A DNA stretch of 64,000 nucleotides from Marinobacter sp. C7 (GTDB lineage Bacteria > Pseudomonadota > Gammaproteobacteria > Pseudomonadales > Oleiphilaceae), in assembly GCF_022343555.1 (NCBI RefSeq), contig NZ_JAKQZH010000003.1:248001-312000 (forward strand), in the 5' to 3' direction. The notes beneath the pieces were generated by a model. That model searched no databases. It worked only from the letters and a program-made list of their open reading frames with translations, and was not told where the DNA came from. This document shows, piece after piece, positions 1 through 8,546 of the stretch (the stretch's first letter is position 1; each line of letters opens with the position of its first letter). The translations under genes and the position numbers were made by a program.

Positions 1-935
1 TCACGGCCTTTGTGCCACAGATCGAAGTTCTCCAGGAACTGGTCGGTCAGCGCCCGCTTCCAGCCAATGAAATCGCCGGCCATGTGGGCGGTCATGATGA
101 CGTTTTCCATATCCCAGAGCGGGTGCCCCTTGGGCAAGGGTTCCTCTTCGAACACGTCCAGGCCGGCACCGGCAATTTCGCCGTCTTCGAGCGCCACAAT
201 CAGGTCATCGGTCTTCACGATGGGGCCGCGCCCGATATTGATGAGCCGGGCGCTGTTGCGCATGGCCCTGAACGCCTTGTGGTCGAACAGACCCTCGGTC
301 TGGGGGGTGAGGGGAGCGGCAATCACGACAAAATCATAGTGGGGCAACTGGTTATAGAGGTCGTCGTTGCCGTGAACCGCGACAAAATCCGGGTCATCGT
401 GGCGCGGGGTGCGGGCGATGCCGTGGGGCTGGAGACCGGCAGCCCGGACCAGTCGGCCGATCTGGCGGCCAATGGACCCGGCGCCGACCACCAGCACCTG
501 CTTGCCTTCGGCACGCTCGGTATCCCGGTGTTTCCACTCATGGTGTTTCTGGAGGCGAATCGAATTCGGAAAATCCTTCGTGAACATCAGGATGGTGCAG
601 AGCACGTACTCGGCAATGGTGCGGTCGAAAATACCTCGGGCATTGGTCACGACCACATCGCTTTCGATCAGGCCCGGGAACATGAGGGCGTCCACACCGG
701 CACTGGTGGCGTGGATCCACTGGAGTTTGTCGGCACAGGGCCAGGCGGCTTCCAGCGCCTCGGTCCTGAAATCCGTCACCATCATCACATCGGTACCGGG
801 CAGGGTATCTCTCAGCGTCTGCTCGTCGCAGGCGAACCGGACTTCGGCCCTTGCCTTTAACGCATCCATTCCCGGTGGCTGCTGTTCGCCAGGGGCTGTC
901 AAAACGGTTACAACCGGTTTGCTTTGCTGAGTCAT
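1..935 (-). CDS. D-2-hydroxyacid dehydrogenase (C-terminus beyond window)
   Basis: NAD(P)-dependent oxidoreductase of the D-isomer-specific 2-hydroxyacid dehydrogenase family, which interconverts 2-oxoacids and D-2-hydroxyacids in the cytoplasm. The ATG is at 933-935 and the frame is open to the left edge, giving about 311 residues. The protein starts MTQQSKPVVTVL. The nucleotide-binding glycine motif VVGAGSIGRQIG lies near the middle. The conserved INIGRGPIV segment with its following acidic stretch, and the late EEEPLPKGHPLW / TAHMAG region carrying the catalytic His, are all visible. The substrate cannot be told from sequence. It stands alone, facing left, with a 385-bp gap to the next gene. 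The stop codon lies outside the window. Confidence 0.85.
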   Translation of the reverse strand, partial: MTQQSKPVVTVLTAPGEQQPPGMDALKARAEVRFACDEQTLRDTLPGTDVMMVTDFRTEALEAAWPCADKLQWIHATSAGVDALMFPGLIESDVVVTNARGIFDRTIAEYVLCTILMFTKDFPNSIRLQKHHEWKHRDTERAEGKQVLVVGAGSIGRQIGRLVRAAGLQPHGIARTPRHDDPDFVAVHGNDDLYNQLPHYDFVVIAAPLTPQTEGLFDHKAFRAMRNSARLINIGRGPIVKTDDLIVALEDGEIAGAGLDVFEEEPLPKGHPLWDMENVIMTAHMAGDFIGWKRALTDQFLENFDLWHKGR

Positions 936-1320
936 TGGGCCTCCGCCTCGTTATGGGTGAACAATGTAAAGTGATGCGGTGGGTTGGGACATACCGCTTC
1001 CTACAGTCTGGTTTGCCCCTGCAGCCCGGTCAACCTGGGAGGAGTGGGGCCTGAAGAAAACTTTCTTCTGACTCCCGGAGAATACGGCCAACCCGGCGCT
1101 GGTCGTCAATAGGATGGGGTCAGATGAAAGCGTTCATCTGACCCCGGGATTCCTTACCTGGTGTAAGTCGCCAAGATGGGGTCAGATGAATGCTTTCATC
1201 TTACCCCGGGGCCGTATTTTTACTTATCCAATCTTTGTCGGTTTTTGTCTTGTACCGCCTGTTTTTACTGGCTAACCTGCAGAGGTAGGTCTTTCCCCGT
1301 CCCGTTCCGAGGAGGTATTT
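936..1320. other. Intergenic gap holding a three-copy palindrome array
   Basis: This 385-bp region lies between two divergently transcribed genes. It contains three 30-bp palindromes (1046-1207), described separately, and the promoter and ribosome site (GAGGAGG near 1310) of the aminotransferase at 1321. I see no convincing coding sequence in it. Confidence 0.6.
1046..1207. repeat. Three-copy REP-like palindrome array
   Basis: Copies lie at about 1046-1076, 1116-1145 and 1178-1207. Each is a near-perfect inverted repeat of the form GGGGTCAGATGAA...TTCATCTGACCCC. The first copy is degenerate and of the GAAGAA/TTCTTC subtype. Start-to-start spacing is 62-70 bp. The same element recurs at 3431, 7354 and 13574. 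It resembles REP sequences, but no REP-associated transposase is in the window. Confidence 0.85.
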
Positions 1321-2547
1321 ATGGCAGAAGCTCCAAACCGTGAAACCGGCCAGGCCAAGCCGCGCAAGGTCAAGTATCGGAAGGCGAAGGCCAGTTGGAA
1401 CCCTGCCATGCAGGCGATTCCGGTTTCCGGTATTCGCCGTCTGGTGAATATGGCCTCGAGCATGAAGGACGTTATTCATCTGTCCATTGGTCAACCGGAT
1501 CTGCCAACGCCCAAGCACATCATCGACGCCTATGTGGACGCCCTCAATGCCGGCCAGACCGGCTACACCATGGATGCCGGCTTACCGGAACTGTTGGTGG
1601 CCCTGCGTGACTATTACGGTCGCCGGTACAACCGGAAGCTGACACGGGACAACATCCTGATTACCAGTGGCGCTACCGAGGCCATGTACCTGGCTCTGTC
1701 CGCCACCTCCGCACCGGGCCGGCAGTTCATCGTCACCGACCCCTCGTTCCTGTTGTACGCACCGCTGATTCGCATGAACGGGGGGGAGGTCAAGTACGTG
1801 CCGACCCGGGCCGAGAACAACCATCAACTGGATCCGGACGACGTCATCAAGGCCATGGGGTCCCGGACCTTCGCGCTGGTTCTGAACAACCCCAACAATC
1901 CGACGGGGGCGGTCTATCCGCGCAGCACCGTGGAAACCATCCTGGAGGAGTGCGCCTACCGGGGTATCCAGGTCTATGCCGACGAGGTATACGACCACCT
2001 GATCTTTGACGACGATGATTTTGCCAGTGTCCTGAACTGTTCCATGGACCTGGACAACATCATGTGTATCAGCAGTTTCTCCAAAACCTACAGCATGGCC
2101 GGTCTGCGGGTGGGCTGGGTCATTTCCAGCCAGGCCGCAATCAAGTCACTGCGCCGGTATCACATGTTCACCACCTCGGTGGCCAACACGCCTGCGCAGT
2201 TTGCCGGTGTGGCTGCCCTGACCGGCGACCAGCAGTGCGTCAGGGACATGGTGGATATATACCGGGAGCGCCGGGACAAGGTGGTGGAGCTGATCGATCA
2301 GACTCCCTATATGACCGGCTACAAGCCCGGGGGTGCGTTCTTTGCCTTCCCGGACCTGCCGCCACACGTGGACGGGTCCGATCTGGCCCTGCGGATGCTC
2401 AAGGAGACCGGCGTCTGCGTGGTGCCGGGCGATGCCTTCGGGGAGGAATGCACCAACGCCCTGCGCATCAGTTTCTCCACCACCTGTGAGCGGCTGGAGG
2501 AAGCGTTTGACCGGATCATCCCCTGGATGGCCAAGCAGCAGCTTTAA
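1321..2547 (+). CDS. Class I/II pyridoxal-phosphate aminotransferase
   Basis: A 408-residue fold-type I aminotransferase of the aspartate/aromatic aminotransferase superfamily, moving an amino group between an amino acid and a 2-oxoacid in the cytosol. Visible landmarks are NNPNNPTG at residues 189-196, the PLP-contacting Asp in DEVYDHL at 221, the Schiff-base Lys255 in SFSKTYSMAGLR, and the phosphate-binding Arg just after it. The ATG at 1321 follows a strong GAGGAGG ribosome site. About 30 basic N-terminal residues precede the conserved domain. A small Cys-rich gene starts 10 bp downstream, so the two are probably co-transcribed. The substrate is not predictable. Confidence 0.9.
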   Translation: MAEAPNRETGQAKPRKVKYRKAKASWNPAMQAIPVSGIRRLVNMASSMKDVIHLSIGQPDLPTPKHIIDAYVDALNAGQTGYTMDAGLPELLVALRDYYGRRYNRKLTRDNILITSGATEAMYLALSATSAPGRQFIVTDPSFLLYAPLIRMNGGEVKYVPTRAENNHQLDPDDVIKAMGSRTFALVLNNPNNPTGAVYPRSTVETILEECAYRGIQVYADEVYDHLIFDDDDFASVLNCSMDLDNIMCISSFSKTYSMAGLRVGWVISSQAAIKSLRRYHMFTTSVANTPAQFAGVAALTGDQQCVRDMVDIYRERRDKVVELIDQTPYMTGYKPGGAFFAFPDLPPHVDGSDLALRMLKETGVCVVPGDAFGEECTNALRISFSTTCERLEEAFDRIIPWMAKQQL

Positions 2548-2556
2548 GGAGGCGAA

Positions 2557-2748
2557 GTGTCAGCCCTGGACTCCGTGCTCATCCAATGCCCCTACTGCTG
2601 GGAGGCGCTCGATATCAGCGTCGACCCGTCAGTAGCGGAGCAGGAGTACGTGGAGGACTGCCAGGTCTGCTGCCAGCCGATCCTGCTGCATGTGACCATT
2701 GACGAGCACCTCACACCGCACGTTGAAGCCCGGGCCGAGAACGAGTAG
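2557..2748 (+). CDS. CPXCG-type cysteine-rich small protein
   Basis: A 63-residue protein with two Cys pairs (CPYC at 11-14 and CQVCC near 36-40), as in the family annotated as CPXCG motif-containing Cys-rich proteins. It probably binds zinc; its function is unknown. A GTG start at 2557 sits 6-7 bp after AAGGAGG. It lies 10 bp after the aminotransferase stop and is likely its operon partner. Confidence 0.8.
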   Translation: MSALDSVLIQCPYCWEALDISVDPSVAEQEYVEDCQVCCQPILLHVTIDEHLTPHVEARAENE

Positions 2749-2760
2749 GCCCGGGTCCTT
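2729..2760 (+). terminator. GC-rich hairpin over the stop codon, possible terminator
   Basis: CCCGGGCC (2729-2736) pairs with GGCCCGGG (2748-2755), followed by a short pyrimidine run (TCCTTCC). The stop codon of the Cys-rich protein lies at the foot of the right arm. The T-run is weak, so termination is only possible. Confidence 0.4.
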
Positions 2761-2841
2761 CCTGACCAATCTTTAACATCCTGCGGTTGCCCGATCCGGC
2801 TCGGTGCCGCACGATAGGGACATCTTGCTGAGGAATGACCA

Positions 2842-3414
2842 ATGAGACTATTACCCAAACGCGCCCTGGGGGCACTTTTCGCGATTGTGGCGCTGCTTTC
2901 AAGCGGCTGCGCCAGTATTTCGCCCTACGCCATCTCCGAGGGAGAACTGGAGAGTCACCTGAAAGATGTCGTGGCAGAGTATGATCGCAAGCAACTGCAG
3001 AGCGGCTCCCCCCTCAGCCTCAGCCTGGATGACGCTGACATCACGCTGGGCCCCGATGGCCGCGATGTTGCTGTGATTGACGTGCGCGGGCAGGTGGCCC
3101 TGAATGCCCTGATGACAAAGCTGCCCGTGGACATCGCCCTGAAAGTGGAGGGCGCGCCGTATTACGACAGCCAGGAAAAGGCCGTTTATATCCGTCGTCT
3201 GCAGTTGTTGGAGAGCAGTGTCGATTCTCCCTTCTTCAAGGGCGACCTGGCACCGGTGACCGACTCGGTCATGCGCGTGGTGGCGCAGATGCTGGAAACC
3301 ATGCCGGTGTACCGCCTGGACGAGGCTGACTTTGCCCAGCGGATGTTCGGGATGGTGCCGATGGATGTGCGGGTGGCGCCCGGGCGGCTGGAATTCGTGA
3401 TGGATAGCGAATGA
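2842..3414 (+). CDS. DUF1439 lipoprotein
   Basis: A 190-residue predicted lipoprotein. The N-terminus is basic and hydrophobic and ends in the lipobox LSSGCA, with the lipidated Cys at about residue 23. The rest matches the DUF1439 (YceB-like) pattern: an elongated beta-rich domain with a repeated pattern of hydrophobic residues. It is expected in the periplasm, anchored to a membrane; its biochemical role is unknown. It lies 93 bp after the Cys-rich gene and is followed by a two-copy palindrome array. Confidence 0.75.
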   Translation: MRLLPKRALGALFAIVALLSSGCASISPYAISEGELESHLKDVVAEYDRKQLQSGSPLSLSLDDADITLGPDGRDVAVIDVRGQVALNALMTKLPVDIALKVEGAPYYDSQEKAVYIRRLQLLESSVDSPFFKGDLAPVTDSVMRVVAQMLETMPVYRLDEADFAQRMFGMVPMDVRVAPGRLEFVMDSE

Positions 3415-3430
3415 AAGATGGAATCACCAT

Positions 3431-3519
3431 GGGGTCTGATGAAAGCTTTCATCTGACCCCGTCTTGGGTCTATCTACAAAGTTGAAAAAGGGGTCCGAAG
3501 AAAGCGTTCTTCTGACCCC
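3431..3519. repeat. Two-copy REP-like palindrome array
   Basis: Copies at 3431-3460 (ATGAA/TTCAT subtype) and 3490-3519 (AAGAA/TTCTT subtype), 59 bp apart start to start. They sit between two convergent genes, a position where they could serve as a bidirectional transcription barrier. Confidence 0.85.
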
Positions 3520-3541
3520 GTCTCAGGCCCGGCTTCAAATT

Positions 3542-4801
3542 TCAGGCAGTTGCTTTCAACGCCTCCTCAAAGATTCCGGTCGCCTCATCAATCTGCTGCT
3601 GATTGACGATCAGCGGAGGCAGCCAGCGCACGATCTCGTGATAGGGGCCGCACCGGAGCATCAGTAGCCCGCGCTTCTCGCACTCCTTGAGGATGTTGCC
3701 AGCGCGTTCGCCATCCGGGCAGTCGCCCCGGCGCATTTCCACGCCCAGCATCAGGCCCTTGCCACGGATGTCCGCCATTTCTGGATAATCCTTCTTCAGG
3801 GCTTGCAGGTTGTCCCAGAGGCGCTGCCCCATGTTGGCGGCATTCTCGACCAGGCCTTCTTCCCTGATGACGTCAATGGTGGCGATGGCCGCCGCCGCGG
3901 ACACGGCATTGCCGCCATAGGTGCCCCCCTGGGATCCGGGCCAGCCCTTGGCCATGGTTTCCTCGGAAGCGGCGAGGGCCGAGATCGGGAAGCCGCTGGC
4001 CAGCCCCTTGGCGATCATGATGGCGTCCGGCGTGACACCGAAGTGTTCATGGGCCCAGAATTTGCCGCTGCGGCCAAAGCCGGCCTGAACTTCATCAAAC
4101 ACCAGCATGATGCCATGCTTGTCACAGCGTTCCCGCAGGCCCTGCATGAAGCGGGTATTGGCGGGCACGTACCCGCCTTCCCCCTGGACCGGCTCAATGA
4201 GCATGGCGGCGGTTTCCTTCGGGGCCGAATAGGTTACAAAGATCCGGTCCAGCTCCTTCAGGCAAAAATCCGTGGCCTCCTCGACGCTCCAGCCATAGTG
4301 GAACGCGTGTGGAAACGGCGCGACCACCACGCCACCCATCATCGGACTCACCCCCGCACGCAGCCCGACACTGGAGGTGGTCAGGGACAACGACCCCATG
4401 GTCCGACCATGGAAGCCGCCATGGAAGACGATGATGTTCGGCCGACCGGTGACCTGGCGCACCAGTCGGATGGCTCCCTCAGCCACTTCCGTCCCCGCAT
4501 TCGAGAAGAAGAACGCATTCAGGGGATCCGGCGTCAGTTCGCCGAGCTTTTCCGCCAGTTCCGGAAGCCTTGGATTCATGACCGTGGTGGCCTGGGCGTG
4601 AATCATGGTAGCCACTTGTTTCTGGGCTGCCTCAACTACTTTCGGATGGCAGTGACCGGTACTGGTTACGCCGATCCCCGAGGTGAAATCCAGGTAGCGC
4701 TTGCCCTCCGGATCAATGATGTAGGCGCCTTCGCCCTTGGCGGCAGTGATGCCGGTGGCTTGCTTGAGCAGTGGGGATAACTTGCCTTTGTGCTCGGTCA
4801 C
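3542..4801 (-). CDS. Class III aminotransferase (GABA/acetylornithine type)
   Basis: A 419-residue class III PLP-dependent omega-aminotransferase. The family includes 4-aminobutyrate, acetylornithine and beta-alanine transaminases. Motifs seen: SNAGTE at 100-105 (phosphate binding), FHGGFHGRT near 126-134, the PLP-ring Asp236 in FDEVQAGFGR, and Schiff-base Lys265 in IAKGLASGFP. The length is normal for the family. It is followed on the same strand, 44 bp upstream in coordinates, by the dehydrogenase at 4846-6000, which would be transcribed first; together they may form a small catabolic operon. The exact amino donor cannot be assigned. Confidence 0.88.
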   Translation of the reverse strand: MTEHKGKLSPLLKQATGITAAKGEGAYIIDPEGKRYLDFTSGIGVTSTGHCHPKVVEAAQKQVATMIHAQATTVMNPRLPELAEKLGELTPDPLNAFFFSNAGTEVAEGAIRLVRQVTGRPNIIVFHGGFHGRTMGSLSLTTSSVGLRAGVSPMMGGVVVAPFPHAFHYGWSVEEATDFCLKELDRIFVTYSAPKETAAMLIEPVQGEGGYVPANTRFMQGLRERCDKHGIMLVFDEVQAGFGRSGKFWAHEHFGVTPDAIMIAKGLASGFPISALAASEETMAKGWPGSQGGTYGGNAVSAAAAIATIDVIREEGLVENAANMGQRLWDNLQALKKDYPEMADIRGKGLMLGVEMRRGDCPDGERAGNILKECEKRGLLMLRCGPYHEIVRWLPPLIVNQQQIDEATGIFEEALKATA

Positions 4802-4845
4802 ATTGCACCTCCAGAAGTGAATGAAATGTCTCTTTGGCAGCCTAG

Positions 4846-6000
4846 TCAGGCCTCCAGGCGTTTACAAATAGCCTGGCCAATTTCGTGGGTACCCCGCGGC
4901 TTCCCTGCGTTCTGGGCCAGGTCGGCGGCCACCGCATCGAACAGTTCCTTGCCGGCTGCGGCCAGGGTCGGGTCCTTGCGGCCCAGCCATTCCAGCATGC
5001 GGGCCGTAGTGAAAAGCATCGCGGTAGGATCGGCCAGGCCCTGACCGGCAATGTCCGGCGCGCTGCCATGGGTGGGTTCAAACATGGACGGCATGTTCGG
5101 TTCAGTGGGGTTCAGGTTGCAGGAGGGCGCAACCCCCATGCCCCCTGAAAGCACCGCAGCCAGGTCTGTGAGAATGTCACCCTGGAGGTTACTGGCGACG
5201 ACCACGTCGAACGCCCAGGGGCTCTGGACGAACTTCATGCAGGCAGCGTCCACCAACTCATGATGGGTTGCGACATCGGGGTATTCCCTGCTGATCTCTT
5301 CGAAGGCCTCGGTGTACATGTCACCCCAGTACCTAAGCGCATTGCGCTTGGTCACCAGACACACCTGGCTCTCGCAGGTCCGGCCATCCAGGGTACGGAA
5401 ACTGCGGGTACGGCCATCCCGGACGCGTTCCTCCGCCCGTCTACGGGCCTGCTCGAAACCGTAACGAATGATCCGGTCGGTGGCCTTTCGCGTGAATACC
5501 TCCATCTGGGTGGCTACTTCGTCAGGTGTGCCCTGACGCAGGCGACCACCCTGACTGACATACTCTCCCTCACTGTTTTCGCGAATAACGAGCATGTCGA
5601 TATCCCTGGCGCGCTCATCAGCCAGGTACTGCCGGGCACCTTCCAGGAGGCGGGCAGGGCGCTCACACACCCACTGATCGAAGCCCTTGCGCATCTCCAG
5701 AAGCGGCGCCAGGGAAATGCTGTCCGGCAAAAGGTAGCGGCCGGGATCATCCATCGGGCCCGGGTCACCCAAAGCGCCCAGAAGGATGGCGTCATACTGT
5801 TTCAGTTGCTCCAGGGCATCTGCCGGCCATGATTCGCCGTTTTCCTCATGCCAGGCGTGCGAAGGCCAGGGAAAGCGGGTCCATTCCAGTGCCAGGCCGT
5901 GCTTGGCGCGCAATGTTTCAAGGCAACGTACTGCCTCCGCTACCACTTCCGGACCGATGCCGTCGCCCGGTGTAACGGCAATACGTGTAGATTGGACCAT
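4846..6000 (-). CDS. Isocitrate/isopropylmalate-type dehydrogenase (tartrate/D-malate dehydrogenase-like)
   Basis: A 384-residue beta-decarboxylating dehydrogenase. Seen: PGDGIGPE at residues 11-18, ENSEGEY at 141-147, catalytic Lys218 in VTKRNALRYW, metal-binding Asp275 and Asp279 in LQGDILTDL, and HGSAPDIAGQ near 313-322. The sequence around ENSEGEY, and the absence of a leuCD neighbourhood, favour a tartrate dehydrogenase/decarboxylase or D-malate dehydrogenase over leucine synthesis; this is an inference from family knowledge. It is the probable first gene of a unit with the downstream class III aminotransferase. Confidence 0.85.
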   Translation of the reverse strand: MVQSTRIAVTPGDGIGPEVVAEAVRCLETLRAKHGLALEWTRFPWPSHAWHEENGESWPADALEQLKQYDAILLGALGDPGPMDDPGRYLLPDSISLAPLLEMRKGFDQWVCERPARLLEGARQYLADERARDIDMLVIRENSEGEYVSQGGRLRQGTPDEVATQMEVFTRKATDRIIRYGFEQARRRAEERVRDGRTRSFRTLDGRTCESQVCLVTKRNALRYWGDMYTEAFEEISREYPDVATHHELVDAACMKFVQSPWAFDVVVASNLQGDILTDLAAVLSGGMGVAPSCNLNPTEPNMPSMFEPTHGSAPDIAGQGLADPTAMLFTTARMLEWLGRKDPTLAAAGKELFDAVAADLAQNAGKPRGTHEIGQAICKRLEA

Positions 6001-6142
6001 TCTGGAGACTCCTTTTCATAAAAGACGCGTATAACTACAAAAGTCAGTGTAGTCACACGCCCCGGGGATGCCACCGCTTGTCCGGACGGATTGCGTACGT
6101 GGTTTTACCAACGGAAAGTCAGCAACTATAGTTTGGAGAAGT

Positions 6143-6958
6143 ATGTTCAACAGACATGCGGCCGTCGCCTGTACTGAGAAGCCAGGAGTAGTCGTGGAGC
6201 GACCTGAAGTTCTCTTTGACGCGTCCCATTGCGGTCAATGCGCCTGCGGTGAAGGGTTGGGGTTTTCGTTCAGCTTTGCCTTTCAGCCCATTGTGGATGT
6301 GGTCAACCGTTCGGTGTTCGCTCACGAAGCCCTGGTCCGGGGAACGGGCGGGGAGGGCGCACAACATGTACTCTCCAGGGTCACCGACCAGAACCGCTAT
6401 GCCTTCGATCAGGTTTGCCGGGTCAAGGCCGTCAAGCTTGCCTCCCGACTCGGAATGGAGTCGATGCTCAGCATCAATTTCATGCCCAATGCCGTATACC
6501 AGGCAGAATACTGCATCCGGACAACCCTGGCGGCGGCACGAACCTACAACTTTGATACCAGTAAGATCATTTTCGAGCTGACCGAGAATGAAAACCTGTC
6601 CTCCGTTGAGCATCTGGTGTCGATCATCGAGGCCTATCGGGAGATGGGATTCAGTACCGCGATCGATGATTTCGGTGCCGGTTATTCCCGCTACAACATC
6701 ATGATGGCAAGCCCTCCGGACCTGCTGAAGCTGGATATGGGGCTGGTGCGCAATATCAACGCCGAGCCCAACAAGCAGGCTGTGATAGCTGGCATCATTG
6801 CGATGATGGAGCGCCTGGGTGGTCGCATCATCGCCGAAGGTGTAGAAACGCGGGAGGAATATTTCTGGCTTCGGGACCAGGGCATCAGTCTGTTCCAGGG
6901 ATTCCTGTTCGCCAGACCGGGTTTTGAGTGCCTGCCGGAACCCGAGTATCCTGCCTGA
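6143..6958 (+). CDS. Stand-alone EAL-domain c-di-GMP phosphodiesterase
   Basis: A roughly 271-residue EAL protein with no GGDEF partner in the same chain. It would hydrolyse cyclic di-GMP. Seen: E62-A63-L64 in HEALVRG, NFMPNAV, ELTENEN, the metal and loop-6 motif IDDFGAGYS, LKLDM, AEGVET and QGFLFARP. All usual catalytic residues appear to be present. A short N-terminal region carries three clustered Cys residues (30, 33, 35) in HCGQCACG, which could sense redox or bind metal (inference). The ATG at 6143 follows TGGAGAAG. A longer in-frame start exists at 6068 but has no good ribosome site. Transcribed away from the dehydrogenase. Confidence 0.88.
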   Translation: MFNRHAAVACTEKPGVVVERPEVLFDASHCGQCACGEGLGFSFSFAFQPIVDVVNRSVFAHEALVRGTGGEGAQHVLSRVTDQNRYAFDQVCRVKAVKLASRLGMESMLSINFMPNAVYQAEYCIRTTLAAARTYNFDTSKIIFELTENENLSSVEHLVSIIEAYREMGFSTAIDDFGAGYSRYNIMMASPPDLLKLDMGLVRNINAEPNKQAVIAGIIAMMERLGGRIIAEGVETREEYFWLRDQGISLFQGFLFARPGFECLPEPEYPA

Positions 6959-6992
6959 TCCGGGCCTCCACCGAACCTGAAAGGATACGAAA

Positions 6993-7349
6993 TTGCTCTA
7001 TCGCATCATCACCATCATTGGCGCGCTGGTCTTTGTTGCCGCGTTGTTCGGGCTTATCTGGTTTTTCTGCAAAAAGTTCCTGGAACACCACGGCGTGACT
7101 GACCAGGTTTCGGACCGTGCTACTGTGCTGGCCACCTGGACTTTTGCCGGCATCAGCGTGGGATTGATATTTGCGGTGGCAGGTGCCTTCGTACTCGGCC
7201 CGTGGGCCTTCTACCGTACCCTCCGCGGCCATGGCGTGAATATATCCGATGCAGCCGCAGTCTGGTGGGGGCTGGGGATTGTTGTGGCGTCGCTGGGAAT
7301 TACCGCAGCCGGCTTCTTCGGGTTCCTGGCGGCGGTGGGGGCGTACTGA
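6993..7349 (+). CDS. Small membrane protein, function unknown
   Basis: A 118-residue protein with three likely membrane helices (about residues 7-27, 45-68 and 88-112) and no recognised domain. The TTG start at 6993 is supported by AAGGA at 6981-6985, seven bases away. It follows the EAL gene by 34 bp and may be co-transcribed with it. A three-copy palindrome array follows immediately. Confidence 0.6.
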   Translation: MLYRIITIIGALVFVAALFGLIWFFCKKFLEHHGVTDQVSDRATVLATWTFAGISVGLIFAVAGAFVLGPWAFYRTLRGHGVNISDAAAVWWGLGIVVASLGITAAGFFGFLAAVGAY

Positions 7350-7353
7350 ACAT

Positions 7354-7508
7354 GGGGTCAGATGAAAGCGTTCATCAGACCCCGCTTTCCCCGCGAGCTT
7401 CGACTCAAACTCAGGGGTCAGATGAAAGTCTTCATCTGACCCCAACTTCACTCCACTCCAGTCGCTGCCTGCGACTCGGGGGTCAGAAGAAGGCGTTCTT
7501 CTGACCCC
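7354..7508. repeat. Three-copy REP-like palindrome array
   Basis: Copies at 7354-7383, 7414-7443 (both ATGAA/TTCAT subtype) and 7479-7508 (AAGAA/TTCTT subtype), with start spacings of 60 and 65 bp. They sit between convergent genes; the last copy ends 3 bp before the stop of the LysR gene. Confidence 0.85.
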
Positions 7509-7511
7509 GTC

Positions 7512-8405
7512 TTAACTGACTCCCCGAAGCTGTTCCCGGAACCACACCAACGCCGGCTCCTTCTCGTAGGCCTTGTACCAATACAGGTGCACATCCAGAG
7601 AGGGTAGATCAGCCGGCGGATCCATGAGTGCGAGGGACGAGCTCTCTGCGATGATGCGGGCATAGGTTTCCGGCATGGTCAGCAGCAGGTCCGTGCCTTC
7701 GACTACCCGACAGGCGGCAAAGTAATGCTGGCATCGCAGCCGGATATTCCGGTGCACGCCCAGGCGTGAAAGCTCGAAATCCTCGATGCCCGGTCCCTCC
7801 GTACGGGATGAGACGAGCACATGCTGTGCCGAGAGGTAGCCTTCCATGGTCAGTTGATCGCCGGCCAGGGGGTGGTCCTCGCGGGCGAGAACCACGAGAC
7901 GGTCCCTGCGCAGCAGTTCATGGCCGGTCTGACTGCTCACCGGCAAGAGAACATCCACCGCAAAATCCAGTTTGCCGGCTGCCAGTTGCGTTTCCATCTC
8001 TCGCCGGGCAATGCGGCGGGAAACGATCTCCAGCTCCGGGTAGGCATCCAGTCGCTGCATCAACCGGGGGAGAAACGTGGATTCAAGCACGTCCCTTAAT
8101 CCCAGCGAGTAGGTCTTGCGCTGATTGGCCGGATCAAACGCATGAAACTGGTTCACCGCGCTCTGGATCTGTGTGAGCCCGGGGCGCATGGATTCCAGGA
8201 ACCGCCGCGCCAGCGGTGTGGGAATCATCTGGTTACCCTGTCGGGTGAAAAGCGGATCATCGAAATGGTCCCGCAATCTGGACAGGGAATGGCTGACCGC
8301 CGGCTGGGTCAGGTGCAGAGCCTTCGCAGCCCGGGTCAGGCTTCCTTCCCGGTAGATGGTGTCGAATACGTGCAGCAGGTTCAGGTCCAGGCGATTGAGG
8401 GCCAT
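7512..8405 (-). CDS. LysR-family transcriptional regulator
   Basis: A 297-residue LysR-type regulator. The N-terminal winged helix-turn-helix is clear (LDLNLLHVFDTIYREGSLTR, then AAKALHLTQPAVSHSLSRLR), followed by a LysR substrate-binding domain from about residue 90. It is divergent from the acyl-CoA dehydrogenase operon starting at 8547, with a 141-bp intergenic region. It most likely regulates that operon in response to a pathway intermediate, as is usual for divergent LysR genes (inference). Confidence 0.88.
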   Translation of the reverse strand: MALNRLDLNLLHVFDTIYREGSLTRAAKALHLTQPAVSHSLSRLRDHFDDPLFTRQGNQMIPTPLARRFLESMRPGLTQIQSAVNQFHAFDPANQRKTYSLGLRDVLESTFLPRLMQRLDAYPELEIVSRRIARREMETQLAAGKLDFAVDVLLPVSSQTGHELLRRDRLVVLAREDHPLAGDQLTMEGYLSAQHVLVSSRTEGPGIEDFELSRLGVHRNIRLRCQHYFAACRVVEGTDLLLTMPETYARIIAESSSLALMDPPADLPSLDVHLYWYKAYEKEPALVWFREQLRGVS

Positions 8406-8546
8406 GTCTTGGATCCGTGTTTCGAATAAGTAGGGGTAATGATAAATGATAAGAATAATTCAGTCGTCTAATACCTTGGTCCTGCCTAGACTGGTCCCAA
8501 CAAGCGCAAAATTTCGCCGGCTTTTAAGAATCAGTGAGGACAGGCA
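8406..8546. promoter_or_regulatory. Divergent control region between lysR-type gene and acyl-CoA dehydrogenase operon
   Basis: The stretch around 8423-8470 is AT-rich (TAATGATAAATGATAAG) in a GC-rich neighbourhood and probably holds both promoters and the LysR operator. I could not define a unique T-N11-A box by eye. Confidence 0.35.

Noticed and set aside
1046-1207. Palindrome arrays read as a CRISPR array
   Set aside because: Repeat length and period are CRISPR-like, but each array has only 2-3 units, spacers at 13604-13707 resemble each other, and no cas genes are near.
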